Shown here: positions 1-7,704 of the stretch, one piece after another
How positions within the stretch are numbered: the first letter of the stretch is position 1
How the letters are laid out: the number at the start of each line of letters is the position of its first letter
Source of the DNA: JAGVPT01 sp963827085
Lineage (GTDB): Bacteria; Bacteroidota; Ignavibacteria; UBA10030; UBA8401
DNA: 64,000 nt
Assembly (NCBI GenBank): GCA_963827085.1
Contig: CAWGZY010000005.1
Coordinates: 1 to 64,000, forward strand
Direction of reading: 5' to 3'
Position numbers and translations under genes: made by a program
The notes under the pieces: generated by a model
What the model was told of the DNA's origin: nothing
Database searches by the model: none
The model's input: only the letters and a program-made list of their open reading frames with translations

Positions 1-123
1 CAGAGCAAAGCAACGGACAATGCTGCCATAAGGCCCATTAGATTGCACCCATTGAGCGTGCAATGGTATCGTAGTGGTGAATAGGCAAAACACCACAAAG
101 AGTAGTCGGAAAATGATTTTCAT
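1..123 (-). CDS. Exported protein, N-terminal part only (C0)
   Basis: The first 41 codons of a gene that runs off the left edge. It starts at ATG 123-121 with MKIIFRLLFVVFC, a basic n-region and hydrophobic core, followed by a likely cleavage site after LHA. The mature start QWVQSNGPYGSIV resembles the opening of exported beta-propeller or sorting-domain proteins of the FCB group ('W-x-x-x-NGPYG'); that resemblance is from memory. The 69 bp between this start and attC-1 hold only the 5' leader. Confidence 0.75.
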   Translation of the reverse strand, partial: MKIIFRLLFVVFCLFTTTIPLHAQWVQSNGPYGSIVRCFAL

Positions 124-192
124 CTGTTTCTTCTTTCGTGAGATAGTGAAGGGCAATTGCAACTAACCCCCGTAATAATGAAATGTGCTGCG

Positions 193-344
193 CCCTAACG
201 GACCGGAGCTAAGCTGCGGCGGCGAAGCGCCGCAGCGACGGTAGCCAGTCCGCGCGTGGCGAGTCATGTCCAATAGTAGCTGGTCGTTTCGCGCGTGTTA
301 AATCACCAACGGCTGGTTCCGTCAGCTTGAGCGACTGGTTAGCC
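193..344 (-). repeat. attC-1
   Basis: 152 bp, class I. R' box 193-199, R'' box 338-344, variable hairpin TGCGGCG/CGCCGCA in the middle. It closes C1; the edges of C1 match over 13 bp (GTTAGCCCGCAAG / CTTGCGGGCTAAC). Confidence 0.97.
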
Positions 345-381
345 CGCAAGCCAACTTGCATAGAAACGATAGGTTTCATTT

Positions 382-410
382 TTGCTTGTTCAACCAAAAT
401 ATATTAAATT
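382..410 (+). promoter_or_regulatory. Promoter of C1 genes
   Basis: TTGCTT (382-387), 17-bp spacer, TAAATT (405-410). The ATG of the first gene lies 10 bp after the -10 box, so the transcript should have almost no leader. Confidence 0.5.
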
Positions 411-420
411 AAACTAGAAT

Positions 421-618
421 ATGATAAAGTTTACCCCAGCAGTCAGAGAACAACTTGGAAAAGTGTTCCTTAATATTGGACAAGGACTCATTTTAGCTGG
501 AGTTGTTGGACGGTTGCTGCAACATGAAGCGACGATTCTTGAATCAGTGGTAGTGTATTTGTTGGGAACGTACACTATCGGGATTGGGTTATATTTCATT
601 GGTAAGGCAAATGATTAG
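421..618 (+). CDS. Small membrane protein (C1, gene 1)
   Basis: A 65-residue protein with a short cytoplasmic N-terminus (MIKFTPAVREQLGK) and two hydrophobic segments at about residues 18-33 and 42-60, the second ending in IGKAND. It lies opposite to the array direction, with its own promoter just upstream, and is followed 8 bp later by a second tiny membrane gene. I do not recognise the family with certainty; pairs of short conserved membrane proteins like this are common in FCB genomes. Confidence 0.65.
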   Translation: MIKFTPAVREQLGKVFLNIGQGLILAGVVGRLLQHEATILESVVVYLLGTYTIGIGLYFIGKAND

Positions 619-626
619 GAGGTAAT

Positions 627-731
627 ATGGAAATTGCAATCATTCTTGGCTTGATGACGGTAGTTATCGGAACTGTTCTCGCAACGGTGGTTCATTTCTC
701 AACGAAACAACGCGCCGAAACCCATCGATAG
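627..731 (+). CDS. 34-residue membrane peptide (C1, gene 2)
   Basis: ATG 627 has a strong Shine-Dalgarno sequence, AGGAGGT at 617-623, overlapping the end of gene 1. The 34-residue product has one membrane helix (AIILGLMTVVIGTVLATVVHF, split here as residues 3-23) and a basic tail (STKQRAETHR). The good ribosome site and tight coupling to the first gene support a real gene. The rest of C1, 732-813, shows no further gene. Confidence 0.6.
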   Translation: MEIAIILGLMTVVIGTVLATVVHFSTKQRAETHR

Positions 732-813
732 TTTTTCAGTTCTTCATTGCTATTTAGCGAACGCCGAGCATTGCTTGGCGTTTGTCGTTTTATTGATTAT
801 GCCACTTCTTGCG

Positions 814-966
814 GGCTAACGAACCGGAGCTAAGCTGCGGCCACGAAGTGCCGCAGCGACGGAATCCAGTCCGCGCGAGCCAAGTCATGTCCAACAAGTA
901 ACTGGTTGTTACGCGCGTGCAAAATCGTTGACGGCTATTTCCGTCAGCTTGAGCGACTGGTTAGGC
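814..966 (-). repeat. attC-2
   Basis: 153 bp, class I with the GCCACGAAGTGC hairpin variant. Closes C2; the body edges match over 13 bp. Confidence 0.97.
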
Positions 967-998
967 GGCGTGACTGTTCGCCACGCGTCTCCCATTGG

Positions 999-1592
999 TT
1001 ATGGATGTAGTTTTTCATGCTTGGCAAGCATTTGAACAAATTTTTGGATACGCTTTTGACGAGTCTCAACCTTTTTTGCCGTCTGTATCCTAAATAGAAT
1101 GGCATACCTGTTTTGACTGTTTAGCGTTGCGAAGAAGGCATTCGCTTTCGCGCTCTTGTTTAGTGCCGTTTGAAAATCACTTGGTGGCACTGCTGTGCCG
1201 TGTGAATCATATGCAGTATCCCAACGACCATTTTTCTTTGCACTTTCGATCGCGCCCAGGCCAGCTGATTTCATTCGACCACGTCGTATGAGTTCTAACG
1301 CTTTAGCCCGATTGATTTTGGACCAAATGCTTTTTGGTCCGCGAGGTGTGAATTTCTGTAGCCAAGACTGTTCATCATAAGTACGTTTCTGACCATCGAT
1401 CCATCCGTAGCATAACGCAACTTCTAGCGCTTCCTGATAACTGACAGATTGAAGTTTGACCGATTTCTTGGCTATTCTAATCCAGAGGCCAGTAGAAGAG
1501 TTCAAATGTTTTTGTATCCATGTTTCCCAAGTCTTTGCATTTTTGAAAAGATGCACGGGTAAACTTGGTTTGTCGGTTTGAGGAGTTTTCAC
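999..1592 (-). CDS. YdeI/OmpD-associated family protein (C2)
   Basis: A 197-residue soluble protein. Residues 15-90 carry the family hallmarks W-x-x-W-I-x-K-H, SYQEALEVALCYGWIDGQ and the RGPKSIWSKIN stretch; the C-terminal third (KANAFFATLNSQNRYAILF) matches the OmdA domain. The family is widespread and has been linked to bacteriocin protection, but its biochemistry is unclear. Length is typical. No strong SD or promoter is visible upstream, so expression probably depends on upstream transcription along the array. Confidence 0.85.
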   Translation of the reverse strand: MKTPQTDKPSLPVHLFKNAKTWETWIQKHLNSSTGLWIRIAKKSVKLQSVSYQEALEVALCYGWIDGQKRTYDEQSWLQKFTPRGPKSIWSKINRAKALELIRRGRMKSAGLGAIESAKKNGRWDTAYDSHGTAVPPSDFQTALNKSAKANAFFATLNSQNRYAILFRIQTAKKVETRQKRIQKFVQMLAKHEKLHP

Positions 1593-1645
1593 CTGCGATA
1601 CTCTCGGATGTTTTTATTCCTGTATTCGAACCATGATGACACGCC

Positions 1646-1795
1646 GCCTAACGGACCGGAGCTAAGCTGCGGCGGAAATTGCGTCGGCACGGCAGCCAGT
1701 CCGCGCGTGGCGAGTCATGTCCAATAGGAGCTGGTTGTTTCGCGCGCATTAAATCATCGACGGCTACTTCCGTCAGCTTGAGCGACTGGTTAGGC
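1646..1795 (-). repeat. attC-3
   Basis: 150 bp, class I with a GGAAATTGCGTCGGCAC central variant. Closes C3; body edges match over 15 bp (GTTAGGCGGCGATAC). Confidence 0.97.
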
Positions 1796-2020
1796 GGCGA
1801 TACGCGTATGTTGATGAGAATACCCTTTCGTATTAACTTGGCTGCTTTACATTAGAAACAATTTCTAAAACTTACAATACCTAAATCTTGGTATTTGATA
1901 AACTACCGAATTTTGGTGATTGTTCAGTGAAAAGGGTAGAAGTTAGTAGGTAATACGACTGCTTGTAGACCAATTCTTTTAACCCCTAATATTTTTTCTT
2001 TATAACACCTGTGTATCGCC
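1796..2020 (-). repeat. Gene-less cassette C3, diverged family B
   Basis: A diverged member of family B (full description at C5). On the minus strand it has TTGTAA (1872-1877), a 17-bp spacer and TAATGT (1849-1854). Next to the -35 box lies the dyad AATACC...GGTATT (1876-1895). The spacing and both boxes line up with those of C5 although the surrounding sequence differs, which supports a promoter. Confidence 0.7.
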
Positions 2021-2172
2021 GCCTAACGGACTGGAGCTAAGCTGCGGCGGCGAAGCGCCGCAGCGACGGTAGCCAGTCCGCGCGAGCTAATTCCCGTCCG
2101 ATAGTAACTGGTTGTTTCGCGCGTGTTAAATCATCGACGGCTGGTTCCGTCAGCTTGAGCGACTGGTTAGGT
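2021..2172 (-). repeat. attC-4
   Basis: 152 bp, class I. Closes C4; body edges match over 12 bp. Confidence 0.97.
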
Positions 2173-2236
2173 GGCGCTGTTTTTATAAACAAGAACTCAG
2201 CAACCATTTTTGAATTAGCTCGTACCTCTCGACCTG

Positions 2237-2527
2237 TTACTTAATTGGTTCTTCGTAAATCACAATTGAACTACCGTTCTTGAGCGCACTGTCGAACGCT
2301 CCTTTTAGAATTATATCATCTTCTTCAGGAGGAGCCGTCAGTTTCTTAGTTTGGTAAATTGTTATATCGACCCAATGATGGCTTGCAATTTCTTCGAACG
2401 TTCGATGCAAAAGCTCATCCTCGTCATCTGAGCGAATGTTTACGAAAACAAGCATGGCGTACTTATTGCCGTACTTGCATTCTGAGTTATCCTCGCTCGC
2501 AGTTGCTTCAGCTCTTACGACGAACAT
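2237..2527 (-). CDS. Hypothetical protein (C4)
   Basis: A 96-residue acidic protein (MFVVRAEATASEDNSE...VIYEEPIK) that I do not recognise. An upstream GTG at 2557 inside the R' box would add ten residues, but ATG 2527 has an AAGG nine bases upstream and is preferred. It has no signal peptide or membrane segment and alternates beta-like strands (YAMLVFVNIRS, WVDITIYQTKK) with an acidic helix, so it is probably a small alpha/beta protein. Confidence 0.6.
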   Translation of the reverse strand: MFVVRAEATASEDNSECKYGNKYAMLVFVNIRSDDEDELLHRTFEEIASHHWVDITIYQTKKLTAPPEEDDIILKGAFDSALKNGSSIVIYEEPIK

Positions 2528-2555
2528 TGTAGTCAAACCTTGTAATAGAGGCGCC

Positions 2556-2707
2556 ACCTAACGGACCGGAGCTAAGCTGCGGCGGCGAAGCGCCGCAGCG
2601 ACGGAATCCAGTCCGCGCGTGGCGAGTCATGTCCAATAGTAGCTGGTTGTTTCGCGCGTGTTAAATCACCAACGGCTGGTTCCGTCAGCTTGAGCGACTG
2701 GTTAGGC
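2556..2707 (-). repeat. attC-5
   Basis: 152 bp, class I. Closes C5. Confidence 0.97.
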
Positions 2708-2929
2708 GGCGATAAGTGTATGTTGATAAGAACGCGCTTTCGTACTGACTCTATTATATTAGAAACTATCTCCAAGAATGTCATACCAAGCTTTTGGTAT
2801 TTTATAAAGTGACCGTATTTAGTGAATGCGTTGTCTGAAAGAAGAGTCGTTTGTAGAAAAACCGGATGACTGCTTGTAGGCTAATTCTTTTAACTCCTCC
2901 TTTTTTTTTTGCTACAAATTGCTTTCGCC
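2708..2929 (-). repeat. Gene-less cassette C5, family B (promoter-like)
   Basis: Reference copy of family B. On the minus strand a dyad ATACCAA...TTGGTAT (2783-2800) precedes ATGACA (2779-2784), a 17-bp spacer and TAATAT (2756-2761), which overlaps a perfect TATAAT (2753-2758). The predicted start is about 45 bp before the attC, so a transcript would cross attC-5 into C4. Upstream of the dyad is a conserved purine-rich block ending in GGAGGAGTTAAAAG. The only open frame (MTFLEIVSNIIES...) runs into attC sequence and is not treated as a gene. Confidence 0.75.
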
Positions 2930-3081
2930 GCCTAACGGACCGGAGCTAAGCTGCGGCGGCGAAGCGCCGCAGCGACGGTAGCCAGTCCGCGCGTGGCGAG
3001 CCATGTCCGATAGTAGCTGTTTGTTTCGCGCGTGTTAAATCATCGACGGCTGGTTCCGTCAGCTTGAGCGACTGGTTAGGT
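2930..3081 (-). repeat. attC-6
   Basis: 152 bp, class I. Closes C6. Confidence 0.97.
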
Positions 3082-3335
3082 GGCAAAGCCAGTTGGTTAA
3101 CCTGCATACAGCTTCGCACTAAGACTGTTTCGTTTTTGATTTTGCTTATAAACATAGCTCCCAACTATGATTGCTTGGTAAGTTTTCCGTACGAGATGAT
3201 ACCATTTTCTTGCTGTGATTGCAATTAGAAAATCTGACTGCTTGTAGACTCATCTTTTTTGGAGCTTAAATCAATGAACGAAAATCGAGTTACTGAAACT
3301 ATTTCTTTCTTAGCCAAACCAAGTTTTTCTTTGCC
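3082..3335 (-). repeat. Gene-less cassette C6, family A (promoter-like)
   Basis: Family A copy: -35 TTGCAA 3219-3224, -10 TATCAT 3196-3201 (minus strand, 17-bp spacer). Promoter core of the GTGGTATCAT type joined to a right half of type R2 (see C9 and C17). Confidence 0.75.
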
Positions 3336-3487
3336 ACCTAACGGACCGGAGCTAAGCTGCGGCGGCGAAGCGCCGCAGCGACGGCAGCCAGTCCGCGCGT
3401 GGCGAGTCATGTCCAATAGTAACTGATTGTTTCGCACGTGTTAAATCACCGACGGCTGGTTCCGTCAGCTTGAGCGACTGGTTAGGT
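3336..3487 (-). repeat. attC-7
   Basis: 152 bp, class I. Closes C7; body edges match over 17 bp. Differs from attC-92 at a single base (TTCGCACG here). Confidence 0.97.
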
Positions 3488-3503
3488 TGCCATTTGTTTG
3501 TTG

Positions 3504-3539
3504 GAGTCACTTGACTCTATGTCAGATTTGACATATATT
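3504..3539 (+). promoter_or_regulatory. Promoter with two dyads, C7 TA module
   Basis: TTGACT (3511-3516), 17 bp, TATATT (3534-3539). GAGTCA-CT-TGACTC (3504-3517) covers the -35 box. TATGTCA-GATT-TGACATA (3518-3535) fills the spacer and enters the -10 box. Both share a TGAC core, as expected for binding by the XRE antitoxin. Confidence 0.75.
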
Positions 3540-3546
3540 GTTTCAT

Positions 3547-3879
3547 ATGACGCTTGCCGATAAACCTTTAGTATGGCTTCACGGCGAAATCAAGACGCCA
3601 CCTTTTTCGAAAACAGCTCGCATAGAAGCTGGTTTTTTGTTGCGTCGACTTCAGATTGGCGAAAAGCTTGGTTTGCCATGGTCGCGTCCAATGCCTTCTA
3701 TTGGGAATAGGTGTCATGAATTACGCATTAATGATGAAAACCTTAATTGGCGGATCATTTATCGCATTGATGCAGATGCTATTATCATATTGGATGTATT
3801 CCAGAAGCAAACGCAACGCACTCCTCAGAATGTAATAGAAAGATGCAAGAAAAGAATTCAAGTGTACGATAGTATTTAA
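3547..3879 (+). CDS. Gp49-like/HigB-family mRNA-interferase toxin (C7)
   Basis: A 110-residue toxin of the phage-derived Gp49-like (DUF891) RelE superfamily. Diagnostic segments are LLRRLQIGEKLGLPWSRPMP, CHELRINDENLNWRIIYRID and ILDVFQKQTQRTP. Members cleave mRNA at the ribosome or are inferred to. ATG 3547 lies 7 bp after the -10 box, so the message is probably leaderless; a TTG at 3538 lies inside the -10 box and is rejected. The toxin comes first and the XRE antitoxin follows 10 bp later, as in other HigBA-type modules. An identical copy is at 58782. Confidence 0.88.
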   Translation: MTLADKPLVWLHGEIKTPPFSKTARIEAGFLLRRLQIGEKLGLPWSRPMPSIGNRCHELRINDENLNWRIIYRIDADAIIILDVFQKQTQRTPQNVIERCKKRIQVYDSI

Positions 3880-3889
3880 AGAGGAATTT

Positions 3890-4201
3890 ATGAACAAATC
3901 CAGAAAACAGCGATTAGAAGCGAAAGGGTGGAAGGTTGGAACCGTTCGTGAATTTCTCTCCCTTTCTCCAGAAGAAGCTGAATATGTTGAACTCAAACTC
4001 ACTTTGAGTAAAAACCTCCAAGAACGGCGTCGATCGCTAAAGCTTACTCAACATCAAATGGCTAGACTCTTAAAATCAAGCCAATCGCGAATTGCCAAAA
4101 TGGAAGCGGGCGATCCTTCGGTTTCGATTGATTTGCTTGTTCGATCTCTCCTCACTCTGCGAACTCCCCGAAAAGCCCTTACACGTACTCTGTCTGCGTA
4201 G
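3890..4201 (+). CDS. XRE-family antitoxin (C7)
   Basis: A 103-residue antitoxin. After a basic N-terminus, residues 41-95 form an HTH (LQERRRSLKLTQHQMARLLK, SSQSRIAKMEAGDPSVSIDL). It should neutralise the preceding toxin and repress the shared promoter through the two dyads upstream. SD GAGGAATTT precedes ATG 3890. The gene lies opposite to the array and ends 16 bp before attC-8. Confidence 0.88.
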   Translation: MNKSRKQRLEAKGWKVGTVREFLSLSPEEAEYVELKLTLSKNLQERRRSLKLTQHQMARLLKSSQSRIAKMEAGDPSVSIDLLVRSLLTLRTPRKALTRTLSA

Positions 4202-4216
4202 CAGCAACAAATGGCA

Positions 4217-4366
4217 ACCTAACGGACCGGAGCTAAGCTGCGGCGACGTGTAGCCAAATCAATGGTAGACTATACGCGCGGCAGACATCGCCTTTCCCTT
4301 AAAAATTTTTTGACGCGCGGCGAAAAGCTGACGGCTGGTTCCGTCAGCTTGAGCGACTGGTTAGGG
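4217..4366 (-). repeat. attC-8 (class III)
   Basis: 150 bp. The ends are standard but the core is replaced (GCGGCGACGTG, GTAGACTATACGCGCGGC, a TTTCCCTTAAAAATTTTTT tract). It contains AAGCTGACGG...CCGTCAGCTT, a perfect 10-bp hairpin overlapping the L' box. Closes C8; body edges match over 15 bp. Confidence 0.95.
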
Positions 4367-4382
4367 CGCAATTACGGCATTA

Positions 4383-4994
4383 TCATTTGTCAATTTGCCA
4401 AATTCTTATTCCAGCGCGGATGACTGGTGATATGTCCACTTGTGGAATGGAATAGTCTTGACCATTTGTAAACTGAACTGATTGCGACCCGCGAAAATAA
4501 AAATGTACTCCGGGCTGAAGATAGAACCATTTCCCAATGAAGAGCTGGTAGCTTGTTCCAAATCCGAAGTCTGTGGAATATAGCATTAACTCCTGCGAAC
4601 TGGCTTTTTGCGTAATTCCGAAGGTATGGCGTTCAATATAAGTGTAAAAATCCCAGTTTTGCCAGATATTGTATCCGAAGAAGATGCCATATCCGGGTTT
4701 GGCATAGTATCGCTCGAAAGAGTCTTTTGAATTGTTTATTCCATTAGGCTCGACGTCATATGTTCCACCTTTGATAACGCTTGCTCTTATACGAAAGTCA
4801 GAAAACCGATAGCCTATCCCGAAATGATAGCCGCCGTAGAAGAACATTGGAAAAAGAGACTCGACCTCAAATGCGCTCGAAACCTGAGCCTTATTTTCTG
4901 AGAAGAGATGCCAGATTGAATCCGTGCTATCTGAAGATTGAGAGAATAATTGCGATGAGACCGCGAAAAACAGAAGAGTTATTTTTTGAAACAC
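4383..4994 (-). CDS. Exported beta-rich protein, probably outer membrane (C8)
   Basis: A 203-residue protein starting at GTG 4994, six bases after AGGA. The signal peptide is MFQKITLLFFAVSSQLFSQ. The mature part alternates aromatic strands and glycines (FFYGGYHFGIGYRFSDFRIR, GYGIFFGYNIWQNWDFYTYI, GFGTSYQLFIGKWFYLQPGV) and ends in a strand (AGIRIWQIDK), typical of an 8-stranded outer-membrane barrel. No enzyme motif is seen. The open frame continues upstream into attC-9, but that part is attC sequence. Confidence 0.72.
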   Translation of the reverse strand: MFQKITLLFFAVSSQLFSQSSDSTDSIWHLFSENKAQVSSAFEVESLFPMFFYGGYHFGIGYRFSDFRIRASVIKGGTYDVEPNGINNSKDSFERYYAKPGYGIFFGYNIWQNWDFYTYIERHTFGITQKASSQELMLYSTDFGFGTSYQLFIGKWFYLQPGVHFYFRGSQSVQFTNGQDYSIPQVDISPVIRAGIRIWQIDK

Positions 4995-5027
4995 GTTTGA
5001 TCCTAGATTAATAGTGGAATAATTGCG

Positions 5028-5179
5028 CCCTAACGGACTGGAGCTAAGCTGCGGCGGCGGAGCGCCGCAACGACGGTAGCCAGTCCGCGCGTGGCGAGTC
5101 ATGTCCAATAGTAGCTGGTCGTTTCGCGCGTGTTAAATCACCAACGGCTGGTTCCGTCAGCTTGAGCGACTGGTTAGGT
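5028..5179 (-). repeat. attC-9
   Basis: 152 bp, class I. Closes C9. Confidence 0.97.
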
Positions 5180-5432
5180 GGCAAAGTCAGTTGGTTAACC
5201 TGCATACAGCTTCGCACTAAGAATGCTTCGTTTTTGATTTTGGTTATAAACATAGCTCCCAGCTATGATTGCCTGGTAAGTTTCCCGTACGAGATGATAC
5301 CATTTTCTTGCTGTGATTGCAATTAGAATATCCAACTGCTCATAGACTCCATCTTTCAAAAACCAGATTGATAGACAGAACTTAAAAGATCGAAACTACT
5401 TCTCGCTTTGCGAACCCAAGTTTTTCTTTGCC
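5180..5432 (-). repeat. Gene-less cassette C9, family A (promoter-like)
   Basis: Reference copy of family A. On the minus strand it has TTGCAA (5317-5322), a 17-bp spacer and TATCAT (5294-5299). About 25 bp further on is a hairpin CATAGCT/AGCTATG (5251-5267), then about 70 bp of conserved sequence to the attC. All 22 copies keep the two boxes and the 17-bp gap while spacers differ. A TTG- or ATG-started frame (M-F-I-x-x-I-K) begins in the hairpin and runs into attC; I do not call it a gene. Right half type R1. Confidence 0.8.
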
Positions 5433-5582
5433 ACCTAACGGACCGGAGCTAAGCTGCGGCGGAAATTGCGTCGGCACATCTGCCTGTCCGCGCGTGGTAT
5501 GTCCAGTCCGATTGTAACTCCTATTTGCGCGCGTGCAAAATCATCGACGGCTGGTTCCGTCAGCTTGAGCGACTGGTTAGAA
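5433..5582 (-). repeat. attC-10
   Basis: 150 bp, class I with the GGAAATTGCGTCGGCAC variant. Closes C10; edges match over 13 bp (GTTAGAACGCAAA). Confidence 0.97.
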
Positions 5583-5674
5583 CGCAAACGGTGAATGTTT
5601 CAATCACCGTCGCAACAAAGGCCACGTAATGGGGCAAACACACATTGACAATTTCATTTTGAGTAGAGCAAGGT

Positions 5675-6616
5675 TCATTTTACGTTTTTGCCGATGTTAA
5701 GCGGCGGCTGTGCAGTCAACCCGATATGAAGGGCTTGCTGGACATTGGATGAATCACTACGATAGCAAGATTCAAAATACCCGAAGATTCGAGCATTATA
5801 GTTGCCCTGTTCTGCCTCAAATGTGACCCGTCCGAGAATTCCAGTAACTATATAAATAACGAACAAGATTATTGGTTTTTTCAACGATCGTTTGTCTTTT
5901 ACCCACAGAACACCGTGCCAAATCAAATGGACTAATGCAAAAAAAACGAGAAGATATGAAAGAAATGTTAGGGATCGAGTAAAGTCGATTCGAAAGTCAA
6001 GACGCGTGAGTTCATCGAAATATGTTTGATTTAGGTAAACCCTGTTGTGCGCTTGGTAATATAGGGCAACTATCTCACTATCAAGGCTTGCCATTAATTG
6101 AGGAGAGCATGTAATCATTCCAGTCGAGTCGCATTCTTTCGTGATCGCGGGAAGAAGAATATCTTGAGTGTAATTTCCTTTGTCACCGAAATATTTGAAA
6201 AGCTGGGAACTGACAATTCTGAAAAAGACAGCCTTGGGTCTATATTTTCGTTGGTTGGAATTGGTCGAACTTTCATCTTCGTTATCATAAAGACTTCTTA
6301 TCCGAAGAGTACGATCTCTTGGAAGTATTTCTCCTGGAGTCAACTGCGATAACACGATGATTCCTCTCTCAGACGTTATCCCTTTGGAGAGGTCTTCCAA
6401 TATCACACCTGTAGCAAAAATGAGAGCGGAATATATTACGGGATAAAGCACGGACAGATTCTTATGCCAAGGCAGCATCGGCTCCTTGTCTTCTTTGGCT
6501 TCCTTCGCTTGAGTGAATAATTTCCTCATTCTTTCGGGGATGAGAAGATATATGCCAAGTACGGCCAAAGCTCCAATCGCAAAAGTTTGTGTCAATTGCC
6601 CCAAATCGAGATTCAT
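5675..6616 (-). CDS. Four-helix membrane protein, unknown (C10)
   Basis: A 313-residue protein with a strong SD (GGAGGT) before ATG 6616. Membrane segments are at about residues 10-27, 55-72, 215-233 and 246-263. Between the second and third is a 140-residue, probably periplasmic domain containing two cysteines (ECDSTGMITCSPQ), with another cysteine in the C-terminal tail. No family recognised. Nothing is visible in 5583-5674, the 92 bp 3' of the gene. Confidence 0.7.
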   Translation of the reverse strand: MNLDLGQLTQTFAIGALAVLGIYLLIPERMRKLFTQAKEAKEDKEPMLPWHKNLSVLYPVIYSALIFATGVILEDLSKGITSERGIIVLSQLTPGEILPRDRTLRIRSLYDNEDESSTNSNQRKYRPKAVFFRIVSSQLFKYFGDKGNYTQDILLPAITKECDSTGMITCSPQLMASLDSEIVALYYQAHNRVYLNQTYFDELTRLDFRIDFTRSLTFLSYLLVFFALVHLIWHGVLWVKDKRSLKKPIILFVIYIVTGILGRVTFEAEQGNYNARIFGYFESCYRSDSSNVQQALHIGLTAQPPLNIGKNVK

Positions 6617-6720
6617 ATAGACCTCCTTGATGTAATTGGGATCTAATATTTTTCAGGCTGCATTGTTGAATATGAGCCACTGGCGTCTATCTCTTTTGAC
6701 AGCGCAGTGTTTTTTTTGCG

Positions 6721-6872
6721 TTCTAACGGACCGGAGCTAAGCTGCGGCGGCGAAGCGCCGCAGCAACCAAATCCAGTCCGCGCGAGCTAAGTCCCGTCCG
6801 ATAGTAACTAGTTATTTCGCGCGAGTTAAATCGTCGACGGCTATTTCCGTCAGCTTGAGCGACTGGTTAGAA
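6721..6872 (-). repeat. attC-11
   Basis: 152 bp, class I, R' box TTCTAAC and R'' GTTAGAA. Closes C11. Confidence 0.97.
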
Positions 6873-6932
6873 CGCAAACGGTGATACTCTTAGTTGACTA
6901 TTCTCGATTTTGCGTTCTGTAGACTATCTTGA

Positions 6933-7475
6933 TTATCGCAATCTCTTGATCTCTGAGCCTTCTACAACGAATCGCCAGACCTCGGACTTTGAAGGCCAAC
7001 GGCCATCGCCTTCCTGATGAACCCACATCTTAATTGAAACAACTCCTCCAATAATTGTAATGGAATCGGAAGCGTAAGCGTTCAATGGTTGGCAAATGAT
7101 TCTGCCGGGTTTGCCAGAATCGTTCAGCACAGCACAGATAGATTCATCAGGATCATTGCCTCCTGCATAAGAAAAGAGAATAACTATGACATCGTTGCAC
7201 CCATCCGAGTTGAGATCGCCCCAAGCGGCCCATCGTAAATCCGCTTTTTGTCCATTTTCCTCGTTCCCGACGTATTGGCCATCTTTCATCGTGATTTCGC
7301 CAAATGTGACATCCTTGTATGTCGCGCTCTGCAACATTTCCAGAGTAATTTGCTTGCAGGTATCATTGGCCGCAGATTTGAAAACCATGTATGGGCTTGT
7401 TGGACCGCCTGGTGCAGCCTCTAATGAGAGGCAAAGAAGGAGGGATATCGAAGATAAAAAGAATCTCTGGACCAT
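6933..7475 (-). CDS. Exported hypothetical protein (C11)
   Basis: A 180-residue protein. ATG 7475 is chosen because AAAGGA lies 8 bases upstream and the protein then opens with a signal peptide (MVQRFFLSSISLLLCLSLEA); an upstream ATG would add 16 residues. The mature part contains WAAWGDLNSDGCNDVIVILF, an FG-GAP/VCBS-like acidic loop (D-x-N-x-D-G-x-N-D) typical of Ca-binding surface proteins, and ends WRFVVEGSEIKRLR. It is probably periplasmic or on the surface. Confidence 0.7.
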   Translation of the reverse strand: MVQRFFLSSISLLLCLSLEAAPGGPTSPYMVFKSAANDTCKQITLEMLQSATYKDVTFGEITMKDGQYVGNEENGQKADLRWAAWGDLNSDGCNDVIVILFSYAGGNDPDESICAVLNDSGKPGRIICQPLNAYASDSITIIGGVVSIKMWVHQEGDGRWPSKSEVWRFVVEGSEIKRLR

Positions 7476-7541
7476 ATGTTTGATCCTTTCGGGAAGCTGC
7501 TCGTCGTAAAACTTCTGTGACAAGGAAATGATATTTTTGCG

Positions 7542-7694
7542 TTCTAACGAACCGGAGCTAAGCTGCGGCGACGAAGTGCCGCAGCGACAGAATCCAGTCC
7601 GCGCGAGCTAAGTCATGTCCAACAAGTAACTGGTTGTTTCGCGCGTGTTAAATCATCGACGGCTGGTTCCGTCAGCTTGAGCGACTGGTTAGGG
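7542..7694 (-). repeat. attC-12
   Basis: 153 bp, class I. Closes C12. Confidence 0.97.
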
Positions 7695-7704
7695 CGCAAA
7701 AGAC

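Noticed and set aside
209..397. Minus-strand frames ending NQSLKLTEP...RRFAAAA
   Set aside because: These are attC sequence read on the minus strand. Only where a convincing gene runs into them (C83) is the frame kept.
2572..2784. MTFLEIVSNIIES... frames in family B cassettes
   Set aside because: No SD, overlaps the promoter-like core, ends in attC, and copies vary at the start.
3721..4002. Minus-strand 93-residue frame across the C7 toxin/antitoxin
   Set aside because: Antisense shadow of two well-supported genes.
5028..5432. Inverted-repeat-bounded gene-less units as insertion sequences or MITEs
   Set aside because: They are bounded by attC sites with G/TTRRRY recombination points, have no target-site duplication and no transposase relatives here.
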